NCBI RefSeq assembly: GCF_000741135.1
Contig: NZ_JGYU01000003.1
Location: forward strand, 1-64,000
Source: Bifidobacterium choerinum
Lineage (GTDB): Bacteria; Actinomycetota; Actinomycetes; Actinomycetales; Bifidobacteriaceae
Length of the DNA stretch: 64,000 bases
Reading direction: 5' to 3'
Part shown: positions 1 to 8,356 of the stretch, in pieces
How the letters are laid out: each line of letters begins with the position of its first letter
Numbering within the stretch: the first letter of the stretch is position 1
Notes under the pieces: generated by a model
Databases searched by the model: none
What the model was told of the DNA's origin: nothing
The model's input: only the letters and a program-made list of their open reading frames with translations
Made by a program: the position numbers and the translations under genes

Positions 1-558
1 GAACCAGCGGTCGTGCGTGACGAGCAGCAGCGCGCCGGTGCCTTTCGGCCAGCGGTTCTTGAGATGTTCGGCGAGCCAGTGGATCGTCACGACGTCGAGG
101 TGGTTCGTCGGCTCGTCGAGCGCGAGGATGTCCCAGTCCTTGAGCAGCAGCCGTGCGAGGTCGGCGCGGCGGCGCTGGCCGCCGGAGAGCGTGCCGATCT
201 TCGAGTCGAGGTTGAGGCCGCCGAGCAGCGCCTCGACGATTTCGCGCGACTGCGTCTGCGCCGCCCATTCGTAGTCTTCGCGGCCTTCGAGCGCGGCCTG
301 CCGCAGCGTCGCGTCGTCGTCGAGTTCGTCGCGCTGCCCGAGGACGCCGAAGGTGAGGCCGTTACGGCGGCTCACGCGTCCCGAGTCGGGCGTCTGCTCG
401 CCGTCGAGCAGACGCAGCAGCGTCGATTTGCCGTCGCCGTTGCGGCCGACGATGCCGATGCGGTCGCCTTCGAAAACGCCCTGCGTGACGTCGGTGAAGA
501 TGGTTTTCGTGGCGAAGGCGAGGGAGACGTGTTCCAATCCAAGATCAAAAGTCGGCAT
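1..558 (-). CDS. ABC-F family ATP-binding protein (3' part missing)
   Basis: The first 186 codons of an ABC-F type ATPase, cut by the window edge. ABC-F proteins are soluble twin-ATPase proteins that act on the ribosome and have no membrane partner. The N-terminus MPTFDLGLEHVSLAF is followed by a Walker A loop (GRNGDGKST, about residues 38-46), the signature LSGGQRRRADLARLL, and the Walker B and H-loop stretch LALDEPTNHLD then LLLVTHDRWF, which is typical of ABC-F. The start at 558 gives the normal ABC-F opening. Which subfamily (EttA, Uup or antibiotic-resistance type) cannot be judged without the linker and second ATPase domain. Confidence 0.9.
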   Translation of the reverse strand, partial: MPTFDLGLEHVSLAFATKTIFTDVTQGVFEGDRIGIVGRNGDGKSTLLRLLDGEQTPDSGRVSRRNGLTFGVLGQRDELDDDATLRQAALEGREDYEWAAQTQSREIVEALLGGLNLDSKIGTLSGGQRRRADLARLLLKDWDILALDEPTNHLDVVTIHWLAEHLKNRWPKGTGALLLVTHDRWF

Positions 559-586
559 AGGGAACACTGTAATGGTGGCGCGGTAA

Positions 587-633
587 ATCGGCGGTGCGCG
601 GATCAGCCGTCGGCGTCACCGCGCACCGCCGAT
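587..633 (-). terminator. Inverted repeat downstream of the amidotransferase gene
   Basis: Perfect 15-bp arms (587-601 and 619-633, ATCGGCGGTGCGCGG and its complement) with a 17-nt loop lie between the amidotransferase stop and the ABC-F start. Only a weak T-rich tract follows on the minus strand, so termination is inferred from position and stem stability. Confidence 0.5.
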
Positions 634-664
634 TGTCGTATGCGTTCGGCGTATCGATGCGCGC

Positions 665-1393
665 TCAGCGCATGATCGTCTTCGCGTAGGTGCTGCAGCG
701 CGCGGCGAAACCGGAGAAGACCTGTTCGGCGAGCGGCTGCAGCTGCGGATTGCAGGCCGCGTACTGTTCGCGCAGCTGCGACTTCGAGCCGCCAGCGGCC
801 TTGAGCTGCTTGACCATCAGCGGCTCCTCGAGCCATTCCTCGAGCAGCTGCGGCGTCACTTCGAGATGGAACTGCATGCCGAGGGCGGAACCGAAGCGGA
901 AGGCCTGCACCTTCGCGGCGCCGGAGCGGGCGAGCAATGTGGCGCCGTCGGGCAGCGTGACGCAGTCGGTGTGCCATTGCAGCACGTCGAGTTCCTTGCT
1001 CCACATCGCGAAGTAGTCGTGACGCTCGACGCGTTTGATCGGCAGCACGCCGATCTCTGGGTCGCCGTTCGTCTTGAGCTTCGCGCCGAGTGCGGTCGCG
1101 ATGATCTGGTGGCCGAGGCATACGCCGAGCACCGGCTTGCCGACGCTGATCGCGGCACGCACGAGCTTGCCCTCCGCCTTCAGCCCGGGGTAGTTGTCGT
1201 AGTCGGTCGCGGACATCGGCCCGCCCATGACGACGACGCCGGCGACCTCGTCGAAGTCCGGCATATCCGGCTTCTTTTTCTTCGCGATGTTCAGCGTCTG
1301 AATAGGCAGATTGATCTCTTCAAGTTCGGTCTGGATACGTCCTGGCTTCTCCCAAGCGGCGTGCTGCAGAATAAGGACTTCCGGTTGTGTCAT
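665..1393 (-). CDS. Class I glutamine amidotransferase (GMP synthase-like GATase)
   Basis: A stand-alone class I glutamine amidotransferase of 242 residues. The nucleophile elbow GVCLGHQI puts the catalytic Cys at residue 92, and the FHLEV motif supplies the His/Glu pair (His176, Glu178), so the triad is complete. Such free-standing domains release ammonia from glutamine or act as gamma-glutamyl hydrolases. The acceptor cannot be told from sequence, and there is no synthase domain or synthase gene next to it. The start is MTQPEVLILQ; an in-frame ATG nine bases upstream (1402, MGGMTQ) is equally possible. The open frame extends further upstream, but that part is arginine-rich and repeat-derived and is not convincing protein. 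Confidence 0.85.
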   Translation of the reverse strand: MTQPEVLILQHAAWEKPGRIQTELEEINLPIQTLNIAKKKKPDMPDFDEVAGVVVMGGPMSATDYDNYPGLKAEGKLVRAAISVGKPVLGVCLGHQIIATALGAKLKTNGDPEIGVLPIKRVERHDYFAMWSKELDVLQWHTDCVTLPDGATLLARSGAAKVQAFRFGSALGMQFHLEVTPQLLEEWLEEPLMVKQLKAAGGSKSQLREQYAACNPQLQPLAEQVFSGFAARCSTYAKTIMR

Positions 1394-1589
1394 GCCTCCC
1401 ATTGTGCCATCCGCCCTGACTTGGCGCCTTCGACGATGGCTGTGCGCTGATTTTTCCTCAGCGCGTAGCGTGCGGCGGGGCGCGCGACGCGGAGCAACGT
1501 GCCGGCGACCTGTGGTGCGTACGTGTGCGCTGTGCGGGACGCGGAGCGGTGCGTTGGCGACCCGTGCAGCGTACGTGTGCGCAATACGC

Positions 1590-1631
1590 GATGTGGGGGT
1601 GGCGATTCGCATGAATCGCCACCCCCACATC
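1590..1631 (-). terminator. Strong hairpin after ilvN
   Basis: A perfect 19-bp inverted repeat (1590-1608 with 1613-1631) with a GCAT loop, 15 bp past the ilvN stop. There is no T-run on the minus strand, so it may act as a stabilising 3' hairpin or a Rho-assisted terminator. It lies beside two near-repeats of GTACGTGTGCG (around 1519 and 1571). Confidence 0.6.
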
Positions 1632-1645
1632 GGGAAGCTGGTACG

Positions 1646-2200
1646 TCAGCGGCCGGTGATCTCCGAGCCGATGACCTTTTCGCTCAGCGCGCGCGGGCCG
1701 CGGCTCATCGCGACGGCGCCGGAACGCACGAGCTCGATGATGCCGTAGTGGTCGAGCAGACCGAGCAGCGCGTCGATCTTGCCGCCCGCGCCGGTGGCCT
1801 CGATCGTCAGCGACTCCGGGTTGACGTCGACGACGCGCACGCGGAAGAGGCGCACGATCTCGAGGACGTCGGAGCGGTTGGATTCGTCGGCGGCGACCTT
1901 GATGAGCACGAGTTCGCGTTCGACCGTCGTCTCCGGGTCGAGGTCGACGATCTTGAGCACATGCAACAGCTTGTTGAGCTGCTTGATGATCTGCTCGAGC
2001 GGCACCTCATCCACCTCCGCCGTCACGGTGACGCGGGAGATATCGGGACGTTCGGTCGGCGAGACGGACAGCGAGTTGATGTTGAACGCGCGCCGCGCGA
2101 ACAGGCCGGCGATGCGTGCGAGCACGCCCGGGCGGTTCTCCACGAGCACGGACAGTGTGTGGCGCTTGGCTCCCGGCTGGGATGCAGGATACGATGCCAT
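1646..2200 (-). CDS. ilvN: Acetolactate synthase small (regulatory) subunit
   Basis: Regulatory subunit of acetohydroxyacid synthase, which activates the catalytic subunit and usually confers feedback inhibition by valine, the first step of branched-chain amino-acid synthesis. The 184-residue product opens with an ACT domain (HTLSVLVENRPGVLARIAGLFARR, residues about 13-85) and ends with the ALS_ss_C domain (the IEATG and GIIELVRSG region). The start at 2200 is preceded by GAGAGGAG at good spacing; an upstream in-frame ATG would add 17 basic residues that overlap the end of ilvB. It lies 13 bp downstream of ilvB, so the two are surely co-transcribed. Confidence 0.95.
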   Translation of the reverse strand: MASYPASQPGAKRHTLSVLVENRPGVLARIAGLFARRAFNINSLSVSPTERPDISRVTVTAEVDEVPLEQIIKQLNKLLHVLKIVDLDPETTVERELVLIKVAADESNRSDVLEIVRLFRVRVVDVNPESLTIEATGAGGKIDALLGLLDHYGIIELVRSGAVAMSRGPRALSEKVIGSEITGR

Positions 2201-2213
2201 GACGGTGCTCCTC

Positions 2214-4121
2214 TCAGTTCTCTTCGTTCTCGTCGGCCGCGGACATGTCATCCGCGTCGTCCAGCCTCACGTCGCCGGTTGGGTTGAGCAGCGGCTTGAC
2301 GCCCGGCATGTACGTGACGTTGTTGTTCGAATCGCCGGCGGCGACCATCGGCCACACCATCGCGTCCTTCCAGACGTGGAAGTCGATGAGCACCGGACGG
2401 TCGTTGATCTCGTTGGCCTTGCGGATGCATTCGACGGCCTCTTCCTTCGTGCGTGCACGCAGGCCGACGCAGCCGTAGGCCTCGGCGAGCTTGACGAAGT
2501 CGGGGCAGCCGACGAGACCGGTCTTGTCCTCCTCGTGCAGGATCGTCGCCGAATAGTGCTTGTCGTAGAACAGCGTCTGCCACTGGCGCACCATGCCGTA
2601 CACCGAATTGTTGAGCAGCGCGATCTTGACCGGCGTGCCTTCGAGGAAGGCCGTCGCGAGCTCCTCGCTCGTCATCTGGAACGAGCCGTCGCCGTCGATG
2701 AGCCACACCGGCTTCTTGCCGTCGAAGTAGCGCTGCGAGCCGACCGCCGCGCCAATCGCCGCCGGCAGACCGAAGCCCATCGTGCCGAGACCGCCCGAGG
2801 AGATCCACTGGTGCGGCTTGCGGAATTTGATGAACTGCGTCGCCCACATCTGATGCTGACCGACGCCGGAGACCCAGATCGTGTCTGGGTCGGCCGCTTC
2901 GGAGAGCTGCTCGACGACCCACTGCGGCGCGAGCGTGCCATCCGTCGGCTCGTCGTAGCGCACCGGATACTGCTCGACCCACTTGTTGAGCAGCTTCCAC
3001 CATGTGCTCAGATCCGGCTTGCCGTATTCGGAGTGCAGCTGTTCGATCTGCGGGATCAGCGCCTGGAGCACCGTCTTGACGTCGCCGACGATCGGCACGT
3101 CGGCGACGCGGTTCTTGCCGATCTCCGCCGGATCGATGTCGATGTGGATGACGCGTGCGCCGGGGGCGAAGGCCTCGAGCTTGCCGGTGACGCGGTCGTC
3201 GAAGCGCGCGCCGATCGCGACGAGCAGGTCGGAGCGCTGCACGGCGCCGGTCGCCGCGATCGTGCCGTGCATGCCGAGCATGCCGAGCACGGCGGGGTCG
3301 TCGTCGGAGACGATGCCGCGCGCCGGCAGCGTCGTGACGATCGGCGCGCCGGTGAGGTCGGCGAGCGCCTTGATCTCGTCGCCGGCGTCGGAACGCACGG
3401 CGCCGCCGCCGACGTAGAGCACCGGGCGGAACGAACGCTGGAACAGCTCGGCGGCCGTCGTCAGCACGCGGCCGTGCGCCTCGGTCGTCGGATTGTAGCC
3501 GGGCAGGATCATACGCTGCGGCCACGTGTAGTACATCTCCTCGTTCTGCGCGGTCTTCGTCAGGTCGACGACGACCGGTCCGGGGCGGCCGGAACGCGCG
3601 ATGTAGTGCGCTTCGGCGAGCACGCGCGGCACGTCCTGCGCGCTCGTGACGAGGTACGAATGCTTGGAGACCGGGTACGTCGCGCCGACGATGTCCGCCT
3701 CCTGGAACGCGTCGGTGCCGATCGAGTTGACGCCGACCTGCCCGGTGATGACGATCATCGGGATCGAGTCCATGTTCGCGTCGGCGATCGCCGTGATGAC
3801 GTTCGTCGCGCCGGGGCCCGATGTGACGATGCACACGCCGACCTCGCCGGTGGCGACGGCGTATCCTTCGGCCGCGTGTCCTGCTGCCTGTTCGTGGCGT
3901 GCGAGGATGAAGCGGAAGCGCGTGTCCTCGTTGATGGCGTCGTAGACGGGCAGGATCGCGCCACCGGGGACGCCGAAGACGTCCTTGACACCCAGATCCT
4001 CAAGAGCGCGGACGAGCGCCTGCGCACCCGTCATCTTCTCGCCTTCAGTGACCGCATGCTTGTGATGGGCCGCGGCGGGTTTCGTCACGCCGCTGAACGC
4101 CTGCAGGGGTGTAGGTGACAC
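2214..4121 (-). CDS. ilvB: Acetolactate synthase large (catalytic) subunit
   Basis: Thiamine-diphosphate enzyme that condenses two pyruvates, or pyruvate and 2-oxobutyrate, to acetohydroxyacids. All three TPP-enzyme domains are present: an N-terminal pyrimidine-binding domain with the catalytic Glu77 in LARHEQAAGHAAEGYA, a central domain (TTLPARGIVSDDDPAVLG, VIHIDIDPAEIGKN), and a C-terminal PP domain with GDGSFQMTSEELATA (about residue 475) and LLNNSVYGMV. The chosen GTG at 4121 follows GGGAGGG with a 7-base gap; a second GTG at 4166 (reading DNQQTQPRKREGS) adds 15 residues and has a weaker AGGA. Length is 635 residues, normal for the family. It leads the ilvBN operon. No T-box or leader peptide was recognised upstream. 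Confidence 0.95.
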   Translation of the reverse strand: MSPTPLQAFSGVTKPAAAHHKHAVTEGEKMTGAQALVRALEDLGVKDVFGVPGGAILPVYDAINEDTRFRFILARHEQAAGHAAEGYAVATGEVGVCIVTSGPGATNVITAIADANMDSIPMIVITGQVGVNSIGTDAFQEADIVGATYPVSKHSYLVTSAQDVPRVLAEAHYIARSGRPGPVVVDLTKTAQNEEMYYTWPQRMILPGYNPTTEAHGRVLTTAAELFQRSFRPVLYVGGGAVRSDAGDEIKALADLTGAPIVTTLPARGIVSDDDPAVLGMLGMHGTIAATGAVQRSDLLVAIGARFDDRVTGKLEAFAPGARVIHIDIDPAEIGKNRVADVPIVGDVKTVLQALIPQIEQLHSEYGKPDLSTWWKLLNKWVEQYPVRYDEPTDGTLAPQWVVEQLSEAADPDTIWVSGVGQHQMWATQFIKFRKPHQWISSGGLGTMGFGLPAAIGAAVGSQRYFDGKKPVWLIDGDGSFQMTSEELATAFLEGTPVKIALLNNSVYGMVRQWQTLFYDKHYSATILHEEDKTGLVGCPDFVKLAEAYGCVGLRARTKEEAVECIRKANEINDRPVLIDFHVWKDAMVWPMVAAGDSNNNVTYMPGVKPLLNPTGDVRLDDADDMSAADENEEN

Positions 4122-4278
4122 TGCTGATCCCTCCCTTTTCCTAGGTTGTGTCTGCTGGTTGTCCACGTCATCCTAATGGAAAAGGGTCGTATGGCCGCGG
4201 TCATGACCGAATGATGAATGTTTTTTCGGACAGCCGGCCGATGGCGGCGTCCATCCGCGACCGTCGCATGCGCGGACT

Positions 4279-4456
4279 GCACCCGTCACGTTCGCAACAT
4301 CGTGCCTACGCGAACGGAATCGGCGCGGATCGCACCCGCAGCGTTCACGAGGTTGCCGCTTGGCGACTGTCATGGGACCAATAGCGCACCCGTCACGTTC
4401 GCAAACGGTACCGTTTGCGAACGTGACGGGTGCAGCCTGCGCCGATTCCGTTCGCG
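4279..4456. repeat. Nested palindrome cluster between rnc and ilvB
   Basis: The 4167-4482 gap holds a perfect 48-bp palindrome with no loop (4386-4433, centre GGTACC), whose arm begins GCACCCGTCACGTTCGCA. The same 18 bases also occur as a direct copy at 4279-4296. A further 18-bp perfect inverted pair encloses the palindrome (4309-4326 CGCGAACGGAATCGGCGC with 4439-4456). The structure lies past the rnc stop relative to its neighbours upstream of ilvB on the minus strand. Confidence 0.8.
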
Positions 4457-4482
4457 ATGCGACGTCCGGCCGTCCGCGCCGA

Positions 4483-5250
4483 TCAGTCGCCGTTCGCCGC
4501 GTCGTCGTCGACGGCCGTCTGCGCGGCGTCGAGGTTCTTCCATGCCTGTTCGGCGGCGGCGAGCTGCGCCTTGCGCTTGCTCGTGCCGTGGCCGATGCCG
4601 ACGACGTCGTCGCTGTCGCCGAGCATCGCGCGCGCCGTGAACTGCTGCGCGTATTCGGGGCCGCCGACCGACATCTGGTAGCGCGGCTCGCCCAAGCCCA
4701 GCTGATGCGCCTTCACGGTGAGCGACGTCTTCCAGTCGAGCGCGGGTCCCTCGCTCGCGACTTCGGCGAGCGTGCCGTCGACGAGACGGTGGACGACCTC
4801 GCGCGCGCCGTCGATGCCGTATTCGACGAAGGTCGCGCCGATCAGCGATTCGACGATGTCGCACAGGATCGAGCTTTTCTCGGCGCCGCCCTGCTCGAGC
4901 TCGCCGTGGCCGAGCAGGATGTACGGGCTCGCGTTGAGCTTCGTGCGGGCGATCGCGGACAGCGCGTCCTCGGAGACGGCCTTCGCGCGGATCTTCGCGA
5001 GCTGGCCTTCGGTCATGTCCGGATGCGCGGTGAACAGCGTCTCGGTGACGACGAGTTCGAGAACGGCGTCGCCGAGGAACTCGAGACGTTCGTAGTTCTT
5101 CGCGTCCGGATGCTCATGGGAGAAGGAACGGTGGGTGAGTGCCTCGACGAGCAGATCCGGCTGCAGCGTCGTGCCGAGCGCCTCCAGTAGCGGATGCGCG
5201 GGATTGGTGTCGTCGATGGTTACGGTCACATGGTTGGTCATGTCCGCCAT
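4483..5250 (-). CDS. rnc: Ribonuclease III
   Basis: Double-strand-specific endoribonuclease used in rRNA maturation and mRNA decay. The 255-residue protein has the family signature ERLEFLGDAVL at residues 54-64, the second acidic motif in CDIVESLIGATFVEYG (about 128-143) and a C-terminal dsRBD (DWKTSLTVKAHQLGLGEP through GTSKRKAQLAAAEQAWKNL). The acidic tail TAVDDDAANGD is unremarkable. It follows rpmF, DUF177, the SepIVA-like gene and coaD on the same strand, the order seen across Actinobacteria. The start is given at 5250; an ATG at 5241 is an alternative, and neither has a strong ribosome binding site. Confidence 0.95.
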   Translation of the reverse strand: MADMTNHVTVTIDDTNPAHPLLEALGTTLQPDLLVEALTHRSFSHEHPDAKNYERLEFLGDAVLELVVTETLFTAHPDMTEGQLAKIRAKAVSEDALSAIARTKLNASPYILLGHGELEQGGAEKSSILCDIVESLIGATFVEYGIDGAREVVHRLVDGTLAEVASEGPALDWKTSLTVKAHQLGLGEPRYQMSVGGPEYAQQFTARAMLGDSDDVVGIGHGTSKRKAQLAAAEQAWKNLDAAQTAVDDDAANGD

Positions 5251-5280
5251 AGTAGTCGGCGCCGTGCGCAGGCTAGGGGA

Positions 5281-5322
5281 ACGAAAAACGCCCTGCCACC
5301 CGTCGATGGCAGAGCGTTTTTC
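5281..5322 (-). terminator. Rho-independent terminator after rpmF
   Basis: Inverted repeat ACGAAAAACGCCCTGCCA against TGGCAGAGCGTTTTTCGT with one mismatch, giving a GC stem flanked by A and T runs. It ends the rpmF transcript on the minus strand and separates it from rnc, so rnc probably has its own promoter or depends on read-through. Confidence 0.8.
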
Positions 5323-5352
5323 GTGTTATGCGTTTAGTCGGCGATCCTTGAC

Positions 5353-5547
5353 TCAGCGCGAGTAGGTGCTGCGGATGGCCTCGCGATAGACGCGGCCGCG
5401 GTAGGAACCGCAGGTCGGGCAGGCCATGTGAGCCATCGTCGGAGCGCCGCAGTTCGGGCAGCTGATCGTCGGGACGGCCTTGGTCTTCCAGTTAGCGCGA
5501 CGCGTACGCGTGTTGGCGCGCGACATCTTGTACTTTGGCAGTGCCAT
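5353..5547 (-). CDS. rpmF: 50S ribosomal protein L32
   Basis: A 64-residue L32. The start [21 protein letters not shown] is the family opening, and the zinc ribbon is complete (CPNCG then CPTCG), so this is the zinc-binding form. It lies just downstream of the DUF177 gene, an arrangement conserved from Actinobacteria to E. coli (yceD-rpmF). It is closed by a clear terminator. Confidence 0.97.
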   Translation of the reverse strand: MALPKYKMSRANTRTRRANWKTKAVPTISCPNCGAPTMAHMACPTCGSYRGRVYREAIRSTYSR

Positions 5548-5711
5548 AGTTTGTTTCCTCTATTCGATCGAACAATTGAGCTTAAGCGTTCAGCAGTCTA
5601 ACGCATTGGTTGTACAAGTGCGACGCACGCGGCTGCGCATGCGTACCGCGTGGCGACTGCGACGCGTGTCGTCTGCGCCGCACGCCGGCCATGGACGACG
5701 CAGTGCCCCGC

Positions 5712-6338
5712 CTACTCGCCGTCCGCGCTGCCTTCGGCCGCCTCGAGCCGCGCCTTGAGCGCCTCGAGGCCGGCGAAGCGGATGTCGGTCGTCTCGTGAT
5801 GGTGGTCGGGATACTCGTTGAGGTCGATGCCGCACTGCGGGCACAGGCCCCTGCAGTCGGGGCGGCACAGCGGCTGCAGCGGCAGCGCGTCGACGAAGGT
5901 GTCGCGGATCAGCGCCTCGAGGTCGGCGAAGGATCCGTTGTCCATCAGCGGATAGACGTCCTCGGCCTCGTCCTCGCCGGCGATGATCTCGACGTCCTCG
6001 TCCTGCTTCCTACCCTTGCCGCCCTTCGATTCCGACTGTTCCTCCTCGTAGGGGAAGAACGCCGTCACCTGTTCGCTCCAGTCGTCGTCGAGCGGCGTGT
6101 CGCAGCGTGAGCACACGGCGTGCACCGGCGCCGTGAAGGTGCCGGTGAAGATCAGTCCGTCGACGATCGAGTCGAATTGTCCGTTGACGTGGACGTCGGC
6201 GCCCTCGGTGACGCCGACGATGTTGTCGCCGATGCCCGACGGCGCCGGGAAGACGCGGTCGAGCGGCATCTGCTGCCCCGCATGCGAGCCGACCTGTGCG
6301 ACCGGCACCGTCCAATCCGTGTACTGCACACGTGCCAT
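5712..6338 (-). CDS. DUF177 (YceD-like) protein
   Basis: A 208-residue member of the DUF177/YceD family, whose gene nearly always precedes rpmF; family members are linked to 23S rRNA accumulation. Two cysteine pairs are seen: HAVCSRCDTPL in the middle and CRPDCRGLCPQCG near the C-terminus, where the family has its zinc-ribbon-like motif. A charged low-complexity loop (EEEQSESKGGKGRKQDEDVE) separates the halves. The start MARVQYTDW is set by AGAGGA just upstream; the open frame continues 25 codons further without family resemblance. Confidence 0.88.
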   Translation of the reverse strand: MARVQYTDWTVPVAQVGSHAGQQMPLDRVFPAPSGIGDNIVGVTEGADVHVNGQFDSIVDGLIFTGTFTAPVHAVCSRCDTPLDDDWSEQVTAFFPYEEEQSESKGGKGRKQDEDVEIIAGEDEAEDVYPLMDNGSFADLEALIRDTFVDALPLQPLCRPDCRGLCPQCGIDLNEYPDHHHETTDIRFAGLEALKARLEAAEGSADGE

Positions 6339-6518
6339 GCGTTCCTCTTTTCTGATTGCTGTGTCTGTCGTTCTCGTCGTCTGCGTCGTCCGCGCACGGT
6401 CGCGTCGCCGCACGTCGGCGCAGACGTATCCGCTTCGACCAATCGCCGATCGGAAACGTTTATTCCTCCGTCGGTCGCCGCGCGATTCCCGGCGTCCGCC
6501 GCCGCGCGCGACGGCGCG

Positions 6519-7205
6519 TCACGCCTCCGGGTAGTCGTCGTCGGAGACGTGCGGCACGTTCTGCGCGGCCTTCTGCTGACGGTCCTCGAGCACCTGCAGG
6601 CCGCCGGCGACGTCACGCTTGAGCTTGTCGAGCTGCTCCTGCAGATCGTTCATGACGCCGATGCAATAGCGGTCGGCGCCCTGCGTGAGCCGGTCGGAGG
6701 TGTGCTGCGCCTTGTTGAGCATCTGCGTCGCCTTCTCGCGCGCCAGCTGCGTGATGTTCTCCTGGCTCGTCAGGAACTGCACCTGGTCGTTCGCGTCGCG
6801 GATCATGTCGGCGGCGCGGCTCTGCGCGGAGGTGATGATCACGTTCGCTTGCGACTGCGCGCCTTCGAGGCGGCGCTCCGCCTCGCGCATCAGCGCGGAC
6901 GCGCGTTCGAGCTGCACCGGCAGCATCGCCTTGAGCGACTGCAGCTGGTCGAGGAAGTCCTCGCGGTCGATCTTCACGAGCGTCGGCGAGAACATCGTGC
7001 CCTTCGCCTCGTTGAGCGTGCGTTCCATCGCGTCGATCGTGTCGTAGACGGTCGTGAACTCCTCCTGCTCGCGCGTCGGCTGCTGCGCGTCGCCGTCCTG
7101 ATGGTCGCGCAGGTCGGGCAGGTCGCTCATGTTGAAGGTCGCGCGGCCGCGCGCGTTCGCGGGAATGTGCTCGTCGGTGTCGTCGACCGGTGTCTCGTCC
7201 GTCAT
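6519..7205 (-). CDS. SepIVA-like coiled-coil cell-division protein
   Basis: A 228-residue protein, mostly predicted coiled coil from about residue 48 to 210 (for example LEGAQSQANVIITSAQSRAADMIRDA, a DivIVA-like heptad pattern). It lies between coaD and the DUF177-rpmF-rnc block, the same place as mycobacterial SepIVA (Rv2927c), a DivIVA-domain septation factor. Orthology rests on this synteny and the coiled-coil character; the short acidic head (residues 1-45) is not conserved. It may instead be labelled an ATP synthase F0 subunit B-like protein by similarity to coiled coils. Confidence 0.7.
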   Translation of the reverse strand: MTDETPVDDTDEHIPANARGRATFNMSDLPDLRDHQDGDAQQPTREQEEFTTVYDTIDAMERTLNEAKGTMFSPTLVKIDREDFLDQLQSLKAMLPVQLERASALMREAERRLEGAQSQANVIITSAQSRAADMIRDANDQVQFLTSQENITQLAREKATQMLNKAQHTSDRLTQGADRYCIGVMNDLQEQLDKLKRDVAGGLQVLEDRQQKAAQNVPHVSDDDYPEA

Positions 7206-7242
7206 TGTCGTCCTTCTTCCATGCGTGGGTGTGCAGCCATCG

Positions 7243-7731
7243 TCAGTCGTGCGCCGCCCCGAGCGCGACGTTGAGCTTTTCGGCGACGTAGTCGGGGACC
7301 ATGCCGCGCACGTCGCCGCCGTGGCGTGCGACGTCCTTGACGACGGAGCTCGAGATGTGCTCGAGCACCGGGTCGGCCGGCAGGAACATCGTCTCGATGC
7401 CGGCGAGCTTGCGGTTGACGAGCGCCATGCCCAGCTCGGCCTCGTAGTCGCCGTTCTGCCGCAGACCCTTGACGATGACGGTCGCGCCGACCTTCTCGCA
7501 GTAGTCGGTGATCAGGCCGTCGGTGGAACTGACGACGATGTTCGTGTCGTCGGGCCCCAATGTGTGGCGGATGATGTCGACGCGCTCCTCCTCGGTGAAC
7601 AGCGGCGTCTTCGCGGCGTTCACGGCGACGACGACATGCACGACGTCGAACAGGCGCGCGCAGCGCCGGATGACGTCAAGGTGGCCGTCGGTGATCGGAT
7701 CGTACGATCCGGGGCATACAGCAATAGTCAT
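7243..7731 (-). CDS. coaD: Phosphopantetheine adenylyltransferase
   Basis: Penultimate step of coenzyme A synthesis: transfers AMP from ATP to 4'-phosphopantetheine. The 162-residue length is typical. The nucleotidyltransferase T/HxGH motif is TDGH at residues 14-17 in [14 protein letters not shown], and the ISSSxVK motif is [11 protein letters not shown] near residue 128. It is the first gene of the minus-strand cluster running to rnc and is divergent from the DUF3039 gene. Confidence 0.96.
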   Translation of the reverse strand: MTIAVCPGSYDPITDGHLDVIRRCARLFDVVHVVVAVNAAKTPLFTEEERVDIIRHTLGPDDTNIVVSSTDGLITDYCEKVGATVIVKGLRQNGDYEAELGMALVNRKLAGIETMFLPADPVLEHISSSVVKDVARHGGDVRGMVPDYVAEKLNVALGAAHD

Positions 7732-7922
7732 ATGTACAAGAGTAGCGACACGTGGGGTTTTCGAGCCGCGTTTCGCGAAAAAGCCGCGGGAATGCGCATC
7801 GGCGGCGCGCGGTTGGTCAGACGGGGCGCATGTCCGCGATGCGCGCGGGCGCGTGCGATATCATGGACGCACCAACGCACTGGACGCGCCGCGCGGGGTG
7901 CGCCGCGGAACGGAGAACAATC

Positions 7923-8264
7923 ATGGAAGCATTAATCGAACAGTTCGAACAGCTCGGACAGTGGAGGAACGCGGGGGCGCTCGACGAGGCCGATCCGCTC
8001 ACGCAGACCGAGCCGGACACGAGCACCGGCACGACGGTGCTCGAACGGCCGGCCGAGGAGGAGCAGGCGCAACGCAGCGACAACGGAGACGCCGACCGCT
8101 TCGCGCACTACGTCTCCCGGGAACGCATCGAGGAATCGAGGCTGACCGGACGGCCGGTCGTCGCGCTGTGCGGCAAGGTGTGGGTGCCGAAGCGCAACCC
8201 GGCGGACTACCCGATCTGCCCCGAGTGCAAGCGCATCTACGCGGAGTACGGCAACAAGTTCTAA
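7923..8264 (+). CDS. DUF3039 domain protein
   Basis: A 113-residue actinobacterial protein of unknown function. The DUF3039 core is at the C-terminus: FAHYVSRERIEESRLTGRPVVALCGKVWVPKRNP then YPICPECKRIY, with three cysteines that look like part of a small metal-binding knuckle. The start MEALIEQFEQL follows GGAGAACAATC; the upstream open frame is rejected because it has no ribosome site and no family similarity. It stands alone, facing coaD on one side and converging with the aldo/keto reductase on the other. Confidence 0.8.
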   Translation: MEALIEQFEQLGQWRNAGALDEADPLTQTEPDTSTGTTVLERPAEEEQAQRSDNGDADRFAHYVSRERIEESRLTGRPVVALCGKVWVPKRNPADYPICPECKRIYAEYGNKF

Positions 8265-8275
8265 ACCCGATTCTC

Positions 8276-8353
8276 AAGGAAAACGCTCCTCCTCAGCGCA
8301 AAACCATTGGCGTGTCGCCGTGGTATTCGCCGCTGAGGAGGAGCGTTTTCCTT
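8276..8353. terminator. Palindromic element A (convergent junction)
   Basis: Perfect 23-bp arms (8276-8298, 8331-8353; inner part CGCTGAGGAGGAGCGTTTTC) around a 32-nt centre. T-runs are present on both strands, so it can terminate both the DUF3039 gene and the reductase. It is the short member of a family of eight elements in this window. Confidence 0.8.
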
Positions 8354-8356
8354 CGT

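Noticed and set aside
4167..4482. A T-box or leader-peptide attenuator for ilvB.
   Set aside because: No T-box sequence, no run of branched-chain codons and no leader frame with a ribosome site was found on the minus strand; only the palindrome cluster is present.
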